Assembly: GCF_014337215.1 (NCBI RefSeq)
Contig: NZ_CP060635.1
Span: forward strand, 3,109,501-3,173,500
DNA from: Wansuia hejianensis
GTDB lineage: Bacteria; Bacillota; Clostridia; Lachnospirales; Lachnospiraceae
Direction of reading: 5' to 3'
Length of the DNA: 64,000 bases
Part shown: positions 49,730 to 58,927 of the stretch, piece by piece
Layout: the number at the start of each line of letters is the position of its first letter
Numbering within the stretch: position 1 is the first letter of the stretch
The notes under the pieces: model-generated
The model's input: only the letters and a program-made list of their open reading frames with translations
The model's database searches: none
Told to the model about the DNA's origin: nothing
Translations under genes and position numbers: made by a program

Positions 49730-50680
49730 ATGGAGAACACGAAAAAGAATATTTTCAAATCAAACGAAGTCATGATGCTGTTTGTGCTGATCGTTGTAAT
49801 TGCTATTTTTACCATTTTAAATAAAAACTACCTGACATATGCAAATATGAGCAATATTTTGATGGCTGCGTCTACCATCGGCTTGCTGGCGATTGGCGAA
49901 ACGTTTTTGATTATCGCCGGGCATGTGGATCTTTCCTGCGCGAATATAGCGGCAATGTTTGCCGTGATCACCGCGATTATGATTAACGCCGGGGTTCCAT
50001 GGCTGCTGACCATTGTGATTGTAGTGGCGTGCAGCACAGTTGCGGGGCTTGTGAACTCCTGTCTGGTAAATGTATTTGGGCTGCAGCCGTTTATTGCCAC
50101 GCTGGCAATGTCGAATGTGTTTAGCGGAGTCGCCTATCTGGCCTGCTCCGGTAAGTCACTTCCCGTGGGAGATAAGGCGTTTAACGCCATAGGCTCCATG
50201 AGGATTCTGGGAATCCCGTTTCCGGCCATTCTGATGGTGGTCTGTTTTGTGATATTCGGTTTTATACTGGCGAGAACTGTGTTCGGGCGGAGTGTCTATA
50301 TGGTAGGCGGAAACCCGGAGGCGGCCCGGCTCGCAGGGTTAAATCCGAAGAAAGTGAGCACGGTCCTCTATGTGCTCAGCGCGATGGTCGCCGCCTTTGC
50401 CGGCGTCCTGATGACGGCTAAGATGCACTCCGGGCAGCCCAGCGCCGGATCAGGGGCTGAATTCGACGCGATTACGGCCGCGATCCTGGGCGGAGTGGCA
50501 TTTACCGGAGGAACGGGAAATCTGGCGGGGTGTTTTATCGGACTGCTGATCATGCAGTGTTTTAACAACGGCCTGACGGTTGTCAATGTTTCTTCCTTCT
50601 GGCAGATCGTGGCGAAGGGCCTGCTTCTGATCGCCGCGCTGATCTTTGATTTCTTCAGGAGAAAGAAGCTGGCAAAATAA
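49730..50680 (+). CDS. CUT2 sugar ABC transporter permease (RbsC-like), system 1
   Basis: A 316-residue membrane protein with about eight to ten helices. The start at 49730 gives the same N-terminal form as its paralogue at 56235; a start at 49706 has its ribosome site too close. Blocks are IGLLAIGETFLIIAGHVDLSCANIAAM in parts, GLVNSCLVNVFGLQPFIATLAM, YMVGGNPEAARLAGLNPKKV and GGVAFTGGTGNLAGCFIGLL. These are the standard RbsC segments lining the pathway. Confidence 0.9.
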   Translation: MENTKKNIFKSNEVMMLFVLIVVIAIFTILNKNYLTYANMSNILMAASTIGLLAIGETFLIIAGHVDLSCANIAAMFAVITAIMINAGVPWLLTIVIVVACSTVAGLVNSCLVNVFGLQPFIATLAMSNVFSGVAYLACSGKSLPVGDKAFNAIGSMRILGIPFPAILMVVCFVIFGFILARTVFGRSVYMVGGNPEAARLAGLNPKKVSTVLYVLSAMVAAFAGVLMTAKMHSGQPSAGSGAEFDAITAAILGGVAFTGGTGNLAGCFIGLLIMQCFNNGLTVVNVSSFWQIVAKGLLLIAALIFDFFRRKKLAK

Positions 50681-50712
50681 ATGAAATCTTAAGTAAGGGA
50701 AAGGAGAGGGAA

Positions 50713-51861
50713 ATGAAAGGGATGAAAAAGGCAATTGGTATTTTGCTGTGCGGCGCCATGGTATTCGGGGGATGCGGAGGAGCGGCCGGAAGCGCAGCCG
50801 AAGCTGAGAGTAGTAGCACGGGAGCTGCGTCAGTGACGTCAGCCGCATCTTCGGCGGGAGAAACAGAAGGTTCCTCTGAATCTGCCGGAAATGAGAAGCT
50901 GACCTTTGAATATTTTACGCTGTCTATGGGCATCGAGTGGATACAGCAGATTGACGACGCCCTGAAAGAGCTGGGCGAAGAATATAATTTTGAAGTTCTT
51001 ACCGGAGACGCAGATTACGATATTAATGAACAGCTTTCCCAGGTGGATACGGCTATCGGGCAGGGAATTGACGGCGCGTTTCTGTTCGTTGTGGATGAAG
51101 GAAGCGCTACGGCAGTCGTTGAGAAATTTGATAACGCCGGTATACCTGTAATCGGCGAAACGCTGAAGCTTCAGGATGAAAACGGAAATAATATCGCGCC
51201 GTATGTAGAGCTGGACGCGGAATCTGTAGGCGGAGAGTGCGGAAAATGGGTCTGTGAGAATTATGAAGACTGTGGCGTGGATCTGTCTGATATGTCCAAG
51301 GTTGGTGTAATCACCATATCCAGCAGCAAATATCAGTCAGACCTGGGCCGCGGCAATGGATTCCTGACGGAGCTGAAGGCCGGACTTCCGGATATCCCGG
51401 AGACAAACTATTATGAAGCGGATATAGCTTCCGAGACCAATGACGATGAATCCCAGAACGCCTATAATCTGGTATCGCCCCTGCTGGCAGCGCATCCGGA
51501 AATAGAGACATGGATCATGGTCGCTACCACGGATCACTTTGGAGTGGGCGCCTGCCGGGCGGTGGAAGCTGCGGGCATGGAAAATAATACAATTCTTGTG
51601 AGCTGCGGCGGTGAATTTGCGGTAAAGGAATGGGACAATGAGGCGGGGGCCTGCTGGAAAGCGGCCTGTTATTACGATGCCATGGATTTTGTGGAAATTA
51701 TGGTTAAAGGGATGCTGGAAATCTGCCGGGACGGCAAGGATGCTTCTGAGATCTATGAGGAATACAGGAACGGTGATGAAACTTATGCGGCCGTGGGTAT
51801 ATCGGGCAGCATGATTACCGCAGATGACTATAAAGAGCATGTCAGAGCCTATCAGAATTGA
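50713..51861 (+). CDS. Sugar ABC transporter substrate-binding lipoprotein, system 1
   Basis: A 382-residue lipoprotein with a signal peptide ending in FGGC (Cys at residue 19), then a Ser/Ala-rich linker to ~residue 60. The mature part is a type I periplasmic-binding fold: GIEWIQQIDDALKELGEEY, QVDTAIGQGIDGAFLFVVDE, GIPVIGETL, and later AHPEIETWIMVATTDHFGVGACRAVEAAG. It is paralogous to the protein at 53485. Here it comes last in the operon, where system 2 has it first. The ligand is probably a sugar or sugar-like compound. Confidence 0.88.
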   Translation: MKGMKKAIGILLCGAMVFGGCGGAAGSAAEAESSSTGAASVTSAASSAGETEGSSESAGNEKLTFEYFTLSMGIEWIQQIDDALKELGEEYNFEVLTGDADYDINEQLSQVDTAIGQGIDGAFLFVVDEGSATAVVEKFDNAGIPVIGETLKLQDENGNNIAPYVELDAESVGGECGKWVCENYEDCGVDLSDMSKVGVITISSSKYQSDLGRGNGFLTELKAGLPDIPETNYYEADIASETNDDESQNAYNLVSPLLAAHPEIETWIMVATTDHFGVGACRAVEAAGMENNTILVSCGGEFAVKEWDNEAGACWKAACYYDAMDFVEIMVKGMLEICRDGKDASEIYEEYRNGDETYAAVGISGSMITADDYKEHVRAYQN

Positions 51862-51991
51862 TACCCGGAAATCCGATGATTACCTGCCAGGAGGGATGTG
51901 ACCCTGGAAGTGAAAATGGTATATTTTCAGCGGAAGAATATACCAATATAAAATGGATTACCGTCCTGCACTAAAAAAGGCAATCGAAGCG

Positions 51992-52056
51992 GCCGTCCCA
52001 CAATACGGATTATGTTGCGGGGCGGCTGATTAAAAAAAGCATCTTATGCCTTTTTC
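51992..52056 (-). terminator. Hairpins between the lipoprotein and recombinase genes
   Basis: Two structures. GCCGTCCCACAA pairs with TTGCGGGGCGGC (51992-52026, two G-T pairs). The small hairpin GCAT-CTT-ATGC has seven A on its left and TTTTT on its right (52033-52056). Read on the - strand the second is followed by TTTTTTT, fitting an end for the recombinase gene. The remainder of 51862-52082 shows nothing clear. Confidence 0.6.
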
Positions 52057-52082
52057 ACCAATCTGGAAACGGAACAGAAAAA

Positions 52083-53078
52083 TTATGAAATATATTTTCT
52101 GTGAGACATTTTAACATTATTTTGATTTACCATTGCATACTGCATGGTTGTATCAATTTTGGAATGCCCCAGAAGCTTCTGCACCTGTTCCACAGGCATT
52201 CCCTTATCAATCGCCCGGGTAGCCAGAGTCCTGCGGAATTTGTGTGGATGTACCTTTTGGAGATTTAGTTTGCTGCCCAGCTTCCGGAGCCTGATTTCAA
52301 CGCCGCTCACCAGCAGACGGTCGTGGGGTAGATTGAGTGTCACAAACAGAGCGGGATTGGCGTCTGTCCTGCTGTTCAGGTAGTTTTTTAAATGGATTTT
52401 CGTTCGGGCGTCAAAATAGACCGGCCGTTCCTTGCTGCCCTTTCCGAATACTACGCATTCCCTGCTCTCGAAATCTATATCGTTCCGGTTCAGCCTGACA
52501 AGTTCACCCACACGCATACCGGTGGAAGCCAGAAGGTCGATGATGGCCAGATCCCGCAGCGAATTGCAGTTATCCCGCATTAATTCCAGCGTTTCATCTG
52601 AATAAGTTTCTTTTACAGTCTTGGCGGTCCGGATTTTATGAATTCTGCGCACGGGGCTTTTTAAAATATAATCCTCATCCTCCAGCCAGGAAAAAAAGCT
52701 GGAAAGATTCCTTCGGATATTGTCAATGTTAGCCTTGCTGCAGCCCCGCTGCTGCTGGTATTCGCCGAGGTATTCCCGCAGATCGTCAGTAGTTATGTGC
52801 TGGACTTGCTTGCTGACTATTTTCATCATGTTCCTGATCGTAATGCTGTAATACCGGAGCGTCTTATCAGAGCAGCCTTCAATTCCTTTAGAAGAAAGGA
52901 AGAGCTCCAGCAGCTTTTCATTAGATTTTGAGTATTCATCAGCAGGGTTCTCCTTTTTCGGACAGATATCCACCTTCCACAGACAATGTTCCAGTACCTG
53001 ATGGAGCTGGCGCATCTGTGCATTGTCAAGGAAGCCAAGCATATTCTGTTCGATTTCTGTAATTAGATTTTCCTTCAT
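52083..53078 (-). CDS. Tyrosine recombinase (XerC/D-like integrase)
   Basis: A 331-residue recombinase. The ATG at 53078 follows AAGGAG; the longer frame to 53159 has no ribosome site. There is an N-terminal SAM-like core-binding domain (~residues 40-145) and a catalytic domain with Arg in TGMRVGELVRL, His-x-x-Arg in HPHKFRRTLATRA, and His and Tyr in LLGHSKIDTTMQYAMVN. All catalytic residues are present. It lies alone between two paralogous sugar transport operons, on the opposite strand, with no phage genes around. It may mark an integrated element or be a locus-specific recombinase. Confidence 0.92.
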   Translation of the reverse strand: MKENLITEIEQNMLGFLDNAQMRQLHQVLEHCLWKVDICPKKENPADEYSKSNEKLLELFLSSKGIEGCSDKTLRYYSITIRNMMKIVSKQVQHITTDDLREYLGEYQQQRGCSKANIDNIRRNLSSFFSWLEDEDYILKSPVRRIHKIRTAKTVKETYSDETLELMRDNCNSLRDLAIIDLLASTGMRVGELVRLNRNDIDFESRECVVFGKGSKERPVYFDARTKIHLKNYLNSRTDANPALFVTLNLPHDRLLVSGVEIRLRKLGSKLNLQKVHPHKFRRTLATRAIDKGMPVEQVQKLLGHSKIDTTMQYAMVNQNNVKMSHRKYIS

Positions 53079-53298
53079 TTGTACGACTCCTTTTTTTCTA
53101 TGAAAGTCCCGGATCGCGAATAGCGACGGTGATTGCGGAAGTGCTTGTGGCGGACGCAATCAGTTTTCATGACCTGCAATGTCCCCGGAGGCGGACATGT
53201 CCATATTAGTATAGCAAATACATGGCGGAAAAGGGGAGTAATATTTCGATTTGCCGGGGAGCAGCCCGGGCGGAAGAGCTGTAAGTGTTATATGTCAA

Positions 53299-53312
53299 AA
53301 TATGTACATATT
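53299..53312. promoter_or_regulatory. 14-bp perfect palindrome upstream of transporter system 2
   Basis: AATATGTACATATT lies next to TTGTATAAAA, which could be part of a promoter for the lipoprotein gene at 53485. A regulator-binding site is possible. The gene-free stretch 53079-53484 also has an inverted repeat ATGTCC-N8-GGACAT (near 53182-53201). Nothing else is clear apart from the repeat-end match listed separately. Confidence 0.4.
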
Positions 53313-53444
53313 GTATAAAAAATAGCAAAAGAATATGAATAATCTGTCATTTATTCTAATTTGGAATCGTTGAGGGTGGAAGAAAGAATTGTTAATTTCT
53401 GACAAAAAAGATACACTGATTGAAACAAGACGGGTAATGGGACA

Positions 53445-53462
53445 GAAGCAAAACTTTTATTT
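53445..53462. repeat. 18-bp match to the outer end of the palindromic repeat family
   Basis: GAAGCAAAACTTTTATTT is identical to 46948-46965, the outer end of the B fragment. No GGATACCC block follows, so it is either a short remnant or the insertion-site sequence. It lies just ahead of the lipoprotein ribosome site. Confidence 0.45.
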
Positions 53463-53484
53463 ATCTATCAAAGGAGGGTACGAA

Positions 53485-54633
53485 ATGAAAGCAAGGAAAT
53501 TGGTATCTGGGTTATTATGCCTGGCTCTGGGGTTTAGCCTGACGGCTTGTGGGAATGAAGGGACAAAAACAACATCGGGATCAGCAGGGACATCGAAAAG
53601 CACTTCCAGTGCAGCATCATCTTCTGCAGCGTCATCCACTTCTTCCGCAGCCGGTACCTCCAAAGCCGGTGAAGATAAAGAGATTGTCATAGCGTTAATG
53701 ATGAAGTCTCTGGCCTCTGAGTGGAACCAGAATATTGAAGCGTCTCTTGAGAAGCTGGGGGAAGAGCATGGATTTAAGGTTCTGACATTTGACGCGGACG
53801 GAGATTCTGCGACACAGCTGGATCAGCTCAATGATGCAATTAATCAGGGCGTGGATGGTATCTTCATGCACATTGCTGACGAAGGAATCGCATCTGCGGC
53901 GGCTGAGATAGTGGCTGAAGCGGGAATTCCGATGATCGGGGAGTCTTTACCGCTGAAAGATGACGCAGGCAACTGGCTGATTCCCTGTGTGGTTCTGAAT
54001 GCGGCGGGCTGCGGTACTGTAGCTTCAGACTGGGTAGCTGATAACTGGGAATCCACAGGCGTTGATTTAAGTGATCCCTCGAAGGTAGGCGTGATCATGG
54101 TGACGAATACACTGACGGAAAATGCCGTGCTGAGACATGAAGGCGCTGTGGAAGAGCTGAAGGCCAAGATGCCGGAGATCCCTGAGGAAAATTATTTTAT
54201 AGCAGATATTTCTGCCAGCTCTGCGGACTACATAGACGGTGGTTATACGGAGACGGGCGCTGTTTTGGCCGCTCATCCGGATCTGACCTCCTGGGTGGTG
54301 ATCGGTGTTCAGGATGATTATGCGCTGGGCGCCTGCCGTGCCATTGAGGAAGCAGGGGCAGCTGAAACTGCGATCCTGGTCAGCATGGGCGGCGAGCAGG
54401 CGATTCCAGAATGGAAAGGCGGAACTACAAACCCATGGTATGCGACGGTGTATTATACTGCAATGGACTTCACAGAGCCTGTAGTGGACGGGTTGTTGTC
54501 CGTAATCAACGGCGAGGCTACGCTGGAAGAAGTATATTCTGACAACATCGCCGATGGTCAGACTTACGGGACAAGGACAATTTCCGGTACGGCAATTACA
54601 TATGAAAACTATACAGATTATATAGCAGGCTGA
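53485..54633 (+). CDS. Sugar ABC transporter substrate-binding lipoprotein, system 2
   Basis: A 382-residue lipoprotein. The ATG at 53485 follows AAAGGAGGG. The signal peptide ends in LTAC (Cys at residue 22), then a Ser/Thr/Ala linker to ~residue 65. The mature part has SEWNQNIEASLEKLGEEHGF, QLNDAINQGVDGIFMHIADEG, GIPMIGESLPLKD, AHPDLTSWVVIGVQDDYALG and AILVSMGGEQAIPEW. It lines up along its length with the system 1 lipoprotein, so the two transporters arose by duplication. Confidence 0.88.
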   Translation: MKARKLVSGLLCLALGFSLTACGNEGTKTTSGSAGTSKSTSSAASSSAASSTSSAAGTSKAGEDKEIVIALMMKSLASEWNQNIEASLEKLGEEHGFKVLTFDADGDSATQLDQLNDAINQGVDGIFMHIADEGIASAAAEIVAEAGIPMIGESLPLKDDAGNWLIPCVVLNAAGCGTVASDWVADNWESTGVDLSDPSKVGVIMVTNTLTENAVLRHEGAVEELKAKMPEIPEENYFIADISASSADYIDGGYTETGAVLAAHPDLTSWVVIGVQDDYALGACRAIEEAGAAETAILVSMGGEQAIPEWKGGTTNPWYATVYYTAMDFTEPVVDGLLSVINGEATLEEVYSDNIADGQTYGTRTISGTAITYENYTDYIAG

Positions 54634-54722
54634 TTCAATGAATGGAGCTGTTTCAAAAGCAGACATATGCTCTGCCGGAGCGACGGCTCCTAGCATTAGG
54701 AAAAGAAACCGGGGAAATGCAT

Positions 54723-56231
54723 ATGGAGCATAAACTAGAGTTAAAAAATATATCAAAAGCCTTTTCCGGAGTTCAGGCGCTGAATGGCATCAGCTTTGAA
54801 GCAAAAAGCGGAGAAATTGTAGCGCTTCTGGGAGAGAATGGAGCCGGGAAAAGTACGCTGCTGAAAATCATGAGCGGCGTATATACTCCGGATTCAGGAA
54901 AGATCTATCTGGACGGGAACGAGATGGAATTCGCGTCGCCGCTGGATGCCATAAAACACGGCATTAATATTATTTATCAGGAAAGGCAGCTGGTGCCGTA
55001 CCTGACGGTTATGGAAAATGTCTACATGGAAAACATACCTGCCAGGCACGGCGTTGTTGACTATAAAAATGCGAATGAACGCACGCAGAACCTGATTGAT
55101 ATGTTCGGGCTGCCGTTTAAAGCGACCCAGAAAGTAGAGGAATTATCAGTGGCCCATCAGCAGATGGTGGAGATCATCAAGGCAGTCCGCAGGAAATGTC
55201 CGGTGATCGCCTTTGACGAGCCCACAGCCAGCCTGACGGAGACAGAAATTCATGGATTATTCAAGATCATCCGGCGGCTTCAGGAGGAAGGGCGGGTGAT
55301 CCTGTACGTATCCCACCGCCTGAAGGAGCTGTTTGAATTGACAGACCGGATAGTGATATTAAAAGACGGGAATTACGTGACAACAGTAAATACAGGGGAG
55401 ACAACTACCGATCAGTTGGTAAAACACATGGTAGGCCGGGATCTGGGCGACGTCTACAATGCTCTGGACCGGAATGAAACTATGGGAGAAGTGCTGCTTG
55501 AGGTGAAAGATCTGTGTAATGACCAGATCGACCACGTGTCCTTCCAGCTCCATGCGGGAGAGGTACTGGGCTTTGCCGGACTGGTGGGCGCCGGGCGGAC
55601 TGAGACTATGCGTGCGATCTACGGAGCGGACCCACTGGCTTCAGGCGAAATTTATATTGATGGTAAACAGGTGAAGATTAAATCGCCGGGAGACGCCATG
55701 CGGTATGGTATGGGCCTGTGTCCGGAGGACCGGAAAACCCAGGGTCTGGTGCTGGGCAGCAGCGTCCGTGAAAACATTACTTTATCCGTTCTGAAACAGG
55801 TATCCAAAGGCGGGGTTCTGAAGCGGGCCAGGGAAGAGAAGGTTTCACAGGAAGCTGTAAAAAGCTTCAATATTAAGACGCCGTCCATAGAAAAGATCGC
55901 CAAGGAGCTGTCCGGAGGAAATCAGCAGAAGGTTATCCTGGGCCGGTGGATGGCGGCCAATCCCCGGATTCTGATCCTGGACGAACCGACCAAAGGAATA
56001 GACGTAGGCGCAAAAGCAGAGATCTATCAGATGGTTCACAATCTGGCCAAAAGGGGGATCGGGGTGATCTTCATCTCTTCAGAACTGACAGAAGTGATCA
56101 ACGTCTGTGAAAATGTAATTGTCATGTATGAAGGACGTATAACCGGCAGGTTTAACCGAAAGGCGGATACCTGTACGGAGGAAACAGTTCTTTCCGCAGC
56201 GATGAATGATTCTAGGAAACAGAAGGTATAA
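54723..56231 (+). CDS. CUT2 sugar ABC transporter ATP-binding protein (RbsA-like), system 2
   Basis: A 502-residue double ATPase. The start at 54723 is chosen by alignment with the system 1 protein and a weak GGGG site; an ATG at 54717 is an equal alternative. Domain 1: GENGAGKSTLLK, YQERQLV, EELSVAHQQMVEI, FDEPTASLTE. Domain 2: GAGRTE, PEDRKTQGLVLG, LSGGNQQKVILGRW, LDEPTKGIDVGAK. It is followed 3 bp later by its permease. Confidence 0.92.
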   Translation: MEHKLELKNISKAFSGVQALNGISFEAKSGEIVALLGENGAGKSTLLKIMSGVYTPDSGKIYLDGNEMEFASPLDAIKHGINIIYQERQLVPYLTVMENVYMENIPARHGVVDYKNANERTQNLIDMFGLPFKATQKVEELSVAHQQMVEIIKAVRRKCPVIAFDEPTASLTETEIHGLFKIIRRLQEEGRVILYVSHRLKELFELTDRIVILKDGNYVTTVNTGETTTDQLVKHMVGRDLGDVYNALDRNETMGEVLLEVKDLCNDQIDHVSFQLHAGEVLGFAGLVGAGRTETMRAIYGADPLASGEIYIDGKQVKIKSPGDAMRYGMGLCPEDRKTQGLVLGSSVRENITLSVLKQVSKGGVLKRAREEKVSQEAVKSFNIKTPSIEKIAKELSGGNQQKVILGRWMAANPRILILDEPTKGIDVGAKAEIYQMVHNLAKRGIGVIFISSELTEVINVCENVIVMYEGRITGRFNRKADTCTEETVLSAAMNDSRKQKV

Positions 56232-56234
56232 GAC

Positions 56235-57206
56235 ATGGAAAATAAGAAAAAACTCAAACTTTCAGAAATGCTATTAAAATCAAACAGTGCAATACTCCTT
56301 TTGATCCTCATTGTGGTGGTAATCGTTTTTTCAGTGCTAAACGGCAATTACTTTTCCACTCAAAATGCTACAAATATTTTTTATTCGGCCACGACGGTCG
56401 GCTTGCTGGCCATCGGTGAGACATTCCTGATCATCGGCGGACACATTGACCTTTCTAATTCTGCCCTGGCTGCCATGAGCGGCGTCATGGTAGCACTGCT
56501 GATCAAAAGCGGAATGCCCTGGCCGCTGGCTATGCTTCTGGTATTGCTGGTAGGTGCGGTTGTAGGGCTTATAAATTCAACGCTGGCCAATGTTTTCAGC
56601 ATCCAGCCTTTTATCGCCACCTTGGCGGTCGCCTCCATTTGTGAAGGCGTAGGATACATCATCAGCGACGGCCGCCCGATCGGTGTAACTAACCGTTCTT
56701 TCATCAATCTGGGAACCTACAAGCTCTTTGGATGGATCCCCGTTCCGGTCATCATTTTAATCGTCAGCTTTCTGGTCTTCGGATTCATCCTGAAAAAGAC
56801 CACCTTCGGCCGGAAGGTATATATCATCGGCGGAAATGCCGAAGCGGCACATTTAGCCGGCATAAACCCCAAACGGATCAGCACAGTCCTCTATGTGCTC
56901 AGTTCCGCCATAGGCGCCCTGGTCGGCATCATCCTGGCCGCCAGAATGCATACGGGAGCTCCCACGGCGGCTTCCGGAGCAGATTTTGACGCGATCACAG
57001 CAGCAGTGCTGGGCGGCGTTGCTTTCACAGGAGGCAAGGGAACTATGGTAGGCTGCTTCATCGGCCTGATGATCATACAATGCTTCAACACGGGATTGTC
57101 GGTAGTCGGAGTATCTTCCTTCTGGCAGTCAGTGGCCAAAGGCCTGCTCCTGGTATTTGCTTTGGTGCTGGACCACTTCCGGATGAAAACAGTATCGAAA
57201 AATTAA
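56235..57206 (+). CDS. CUT2 sugar ABC transporter permease (RbsC-like), system 2
   Basis: A 323-residue membrane protein, paralogue of 49730-50680, with VGLLAIGETFLIIGGHIDLSNSALAAM in parts, GLINSTLANVFSIQPFIATLAV, YIIGGNAEAAHLAGINPKRI and GGVAFTGGKGTMVGCFIGLM. The stop lies only 8 bp ahead of the left end of the insertion sequence, so any further genes of this operon would have been cut off from it. Confidence 0.9.
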   Translation: MENKKKLKLSEMLLKSNSAILLLILIVVVIVFSVLNGNYFSTQNATNIFYSATTVGLLAIGETFLIIGGHIDLSNSALAAMSGVMVALLIKSGMPWPLAMLLVLLVGAVVGLINSTLANVFSIQPFIATLAVASICEGVGYIISDGRPIGVTNRSFINLGTYKLFGWIPVPVIILIVSFLVFGFILKKTTFGRKVYIIGGNAEAAHLAGINPKRISTVLYVLSSAIGALVGIILAARMHTGAPTAASGADFDAITAAVLGGVAFTGGKGTMVGCFIGLMIIQCFNTGLSVVGVSSFWQSVAKGLLLVFALVLDHFRMKTVSKN

Positions 57207-57310
57207 CAAAAAAATGGGGTGCTCCTTATTATGTGGTGTGCTACCCGTCAAGTAGACAATGAAAAAAATATATAAATTTTTGTGTTGCCCGGTTTGTGCC
57301 GGGCAATATT

Positions 57311-58179
57311 TTACGCAGCTAATAACCGTTCATGAAATTCAAATGGTGTTAATACATCAAGGCACCTTTGCGGGCGGTCATTTATGTAATAGTCTATATA
57401 TGCTGTTATCGCTTGTACAAGTTCCTTTCTGGTATGATACTTCCTCCCATAATACATTTCACGTTTTAGAATCCCCCAGAATCCTTCCATAGGTCCATTA
57501 TCCGTACAGTGCGCCACTCGGGACATGCTCTGTATCATTCCTGCGTCTATCAGCTTTTGGTAAAATACACGGGAGGTATATTGGAATCCCCGATTACTAT
57601 GAATGATTGGATGAGCTCCCGGATTGTTCTTTACTGCCTGGTCGAATGTATCAAATACCAGTTGATTGTTATTGTGATCACTTAACACATATGCAACTGG
57701 ACGATGATCACATAAGTCCAGAATCACACTCAGGTATAGCTTATGGATATGGTCAAAGGAAGTGCCATACTTAAACTCTGTTACATCAGTTACCTATTTC
57801 TTGTTCAGACTATCTGCATGAAAGTCTCTGTTTAAAATATTTTCTGCTATAAAAGCTGGATTTTTCGATGGTCTGGTACAGCCGTCATAACGATATTCAA
57901 GTTTGACCTTATCTGCTGCTTCCTGCATATACGTAGAATCCTCTTATCATTTACTTTGATGCCATGATCGTGACGGAGTTTGTCATTCAATCTCCGATAT
58001 CCCATGTCAGGATGTTCTTGATGAATTGCTTCCAACCGGTCGGAAATCTGTTTGTTCAGCCGGTCATTTGCTGTTTCTATATGGTTCAGCCATTTGTAGT
58101 AAGCCGCTCTTGTAATGCCGACAAGTTTACATAAGGAGCGGCTCGGGTAATGGTGTTCTCCATGTTCCTCTTTAATCAC
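57311..58179 (-). pseudogene. IS3-family transposase orfB, inactivated
   Basis: Reading with corrections gives a normal OrfB: an HTH_21-like start (YPSRSLCKLVGITRAAYYKW), a RSNL(K)YRYDG segment, and a DDE integrase core. Three defects are visible. A base is missing near 57896-57901, shifting the frame. A TAG at 57794-57796 replaces the Trp codon just before the first catalytic Asp (expected WVTDVTEF). The second catalytic Asp is Asn (HSNRGFQYTS for the usual HSDRG). The Glu region MEGFWGILKREMY is intact. The element cannot move on its own. Confidence 0.9.
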
Positions 58180-58565
58180 CTGATAAATGTGTTTCTTCCT
58201 TTGGTCATGATAGCATTCCCTCCTGTTCCGGAAGCTTTCAGCGTTTCATGTCCATTATACTTCAAAATCCACTGTCTGATCGTATTTTCGGAAGGGATGT
58301 TATAGGTGACCGCCAGTTCCCTGTAAGATCCTTCTCCGTTTAGATATGTTTCAACAACATATTTTTTAAAGGAGGCTGAATAGGCTTGATTGTGCCCGGT
58401 TCTTATGAAAGCGGATTCACCGAATGTTTTGTACTTGTTAACCCATCTTCTAAAAACGGTTTTACCCACTCCAAGTTCGCTGGCGTGTGACAGATAGGAT
58501 CCGTTTCCTGAAATGTAATCTTTTACAGCCCGCAGCTTCACTTCTGGTAATATTCCTCTGGGCAT
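58176..58565 (-). CDS. IS3-family transposase orfA (helix-turn-helix protein)
   Basis: A 129-residue intact orfA with two helix-turn-helix segments: ELGVGKTVFRRWVNKYKTFG near residue 30 and REL-type AVTYNIPSENTIRQWILKY near residue 85. In IS3 elements it binds the ends and is normally joined to orfB by frameshifting. It overlaps the orfB start by 4 bp. With orfB dead its only remaining activity could be end binding. Confidence 0.85.
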   Translation of the reverse strand: MPRGILPEVKLRAVKDYISGNGSYLSHASELGVGKTVFRRWVNKYKTFGESAFIRTGHNQAYSASFKKYVVETYLNGEGSYRELAVTYNIPSENTIRQWILKYNGHETLKASGTGGNAIMTKGRNTFIR

Positions 58566-58671
58566 AATAAAACTCCCCTCCAGATAAACAGTTTTATTAA
58601 TTCATCTGTCTGCCTAAAGGGGAGCATAGCAAAAATGGGAGTGCCCCTTTAAATTGCAGAATTATGTTCCG

Positions 58672-58735
58672 CTTCGCCTCTCGCTGCTTTTCGTCCGGGT
58701 ATCCACCCACACCTAGCCACAAAAACTATAATTTG
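58672..58735 (-). repeat. Outer-end fragment of palindromic unit A (-)
   Basis: On the - strand: AATTATAGTTTTTGTGGC, a G/T-rich run, GTGGATACCCGGACGAAAAG and CAGCGAGAGG. This closely follows the first ~60 bp of unit A at 10179-10230. The rest of the unit is missing; the IS right end lies only about 25 bp away. The stretch 58736-58927 shows nothing else clear. Confidence 0.75.
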
Positions 58736-58927
58736 TTATTCGAAATTGGAATGGATAGGGTGACGGTATTTGAATTGCTCTGTATATGGTCAAAGCCATA
58801 TAATCTCTGTAAGAAATAAAAGAATAATTGTGCATTATGCCCAAAAATAAAGGGGGAATGAGCTGCGGCCAGCTTAAACTGGATGTAGCCGGTTCCGGGA
58901 AATCTTGAATAGCAGGGAGGAAGACAT

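Larger units (their letters stand above)
57215..58648 (-). mobile_element. Decayed IS3-family (IS150-like) insertion sequence
   Basis: About 1434 bp, close to the usual IS150-group size. The ends are imperfect inverted repeats of roughly 43 bp. The left starts GGGGTGCTCC and ends TGCTACCCGTCAAGTAGACA (57239-57258). The right, read inward, starts GGGGCACTCC and ends TGCTCCCCTTTAGGCAGACA (58607-58626). It carries orfA and a broken orfB on the - strand. No clear target duplication is seen. Confidence 0.85.

Noticed and set aside
52083..53078. Reading the tyrosine recombinase as the integrase of the prophage at 1-6559.
   Set aside because: It is 46 kb away, with housekeeping genes between and no phage genes beside it.
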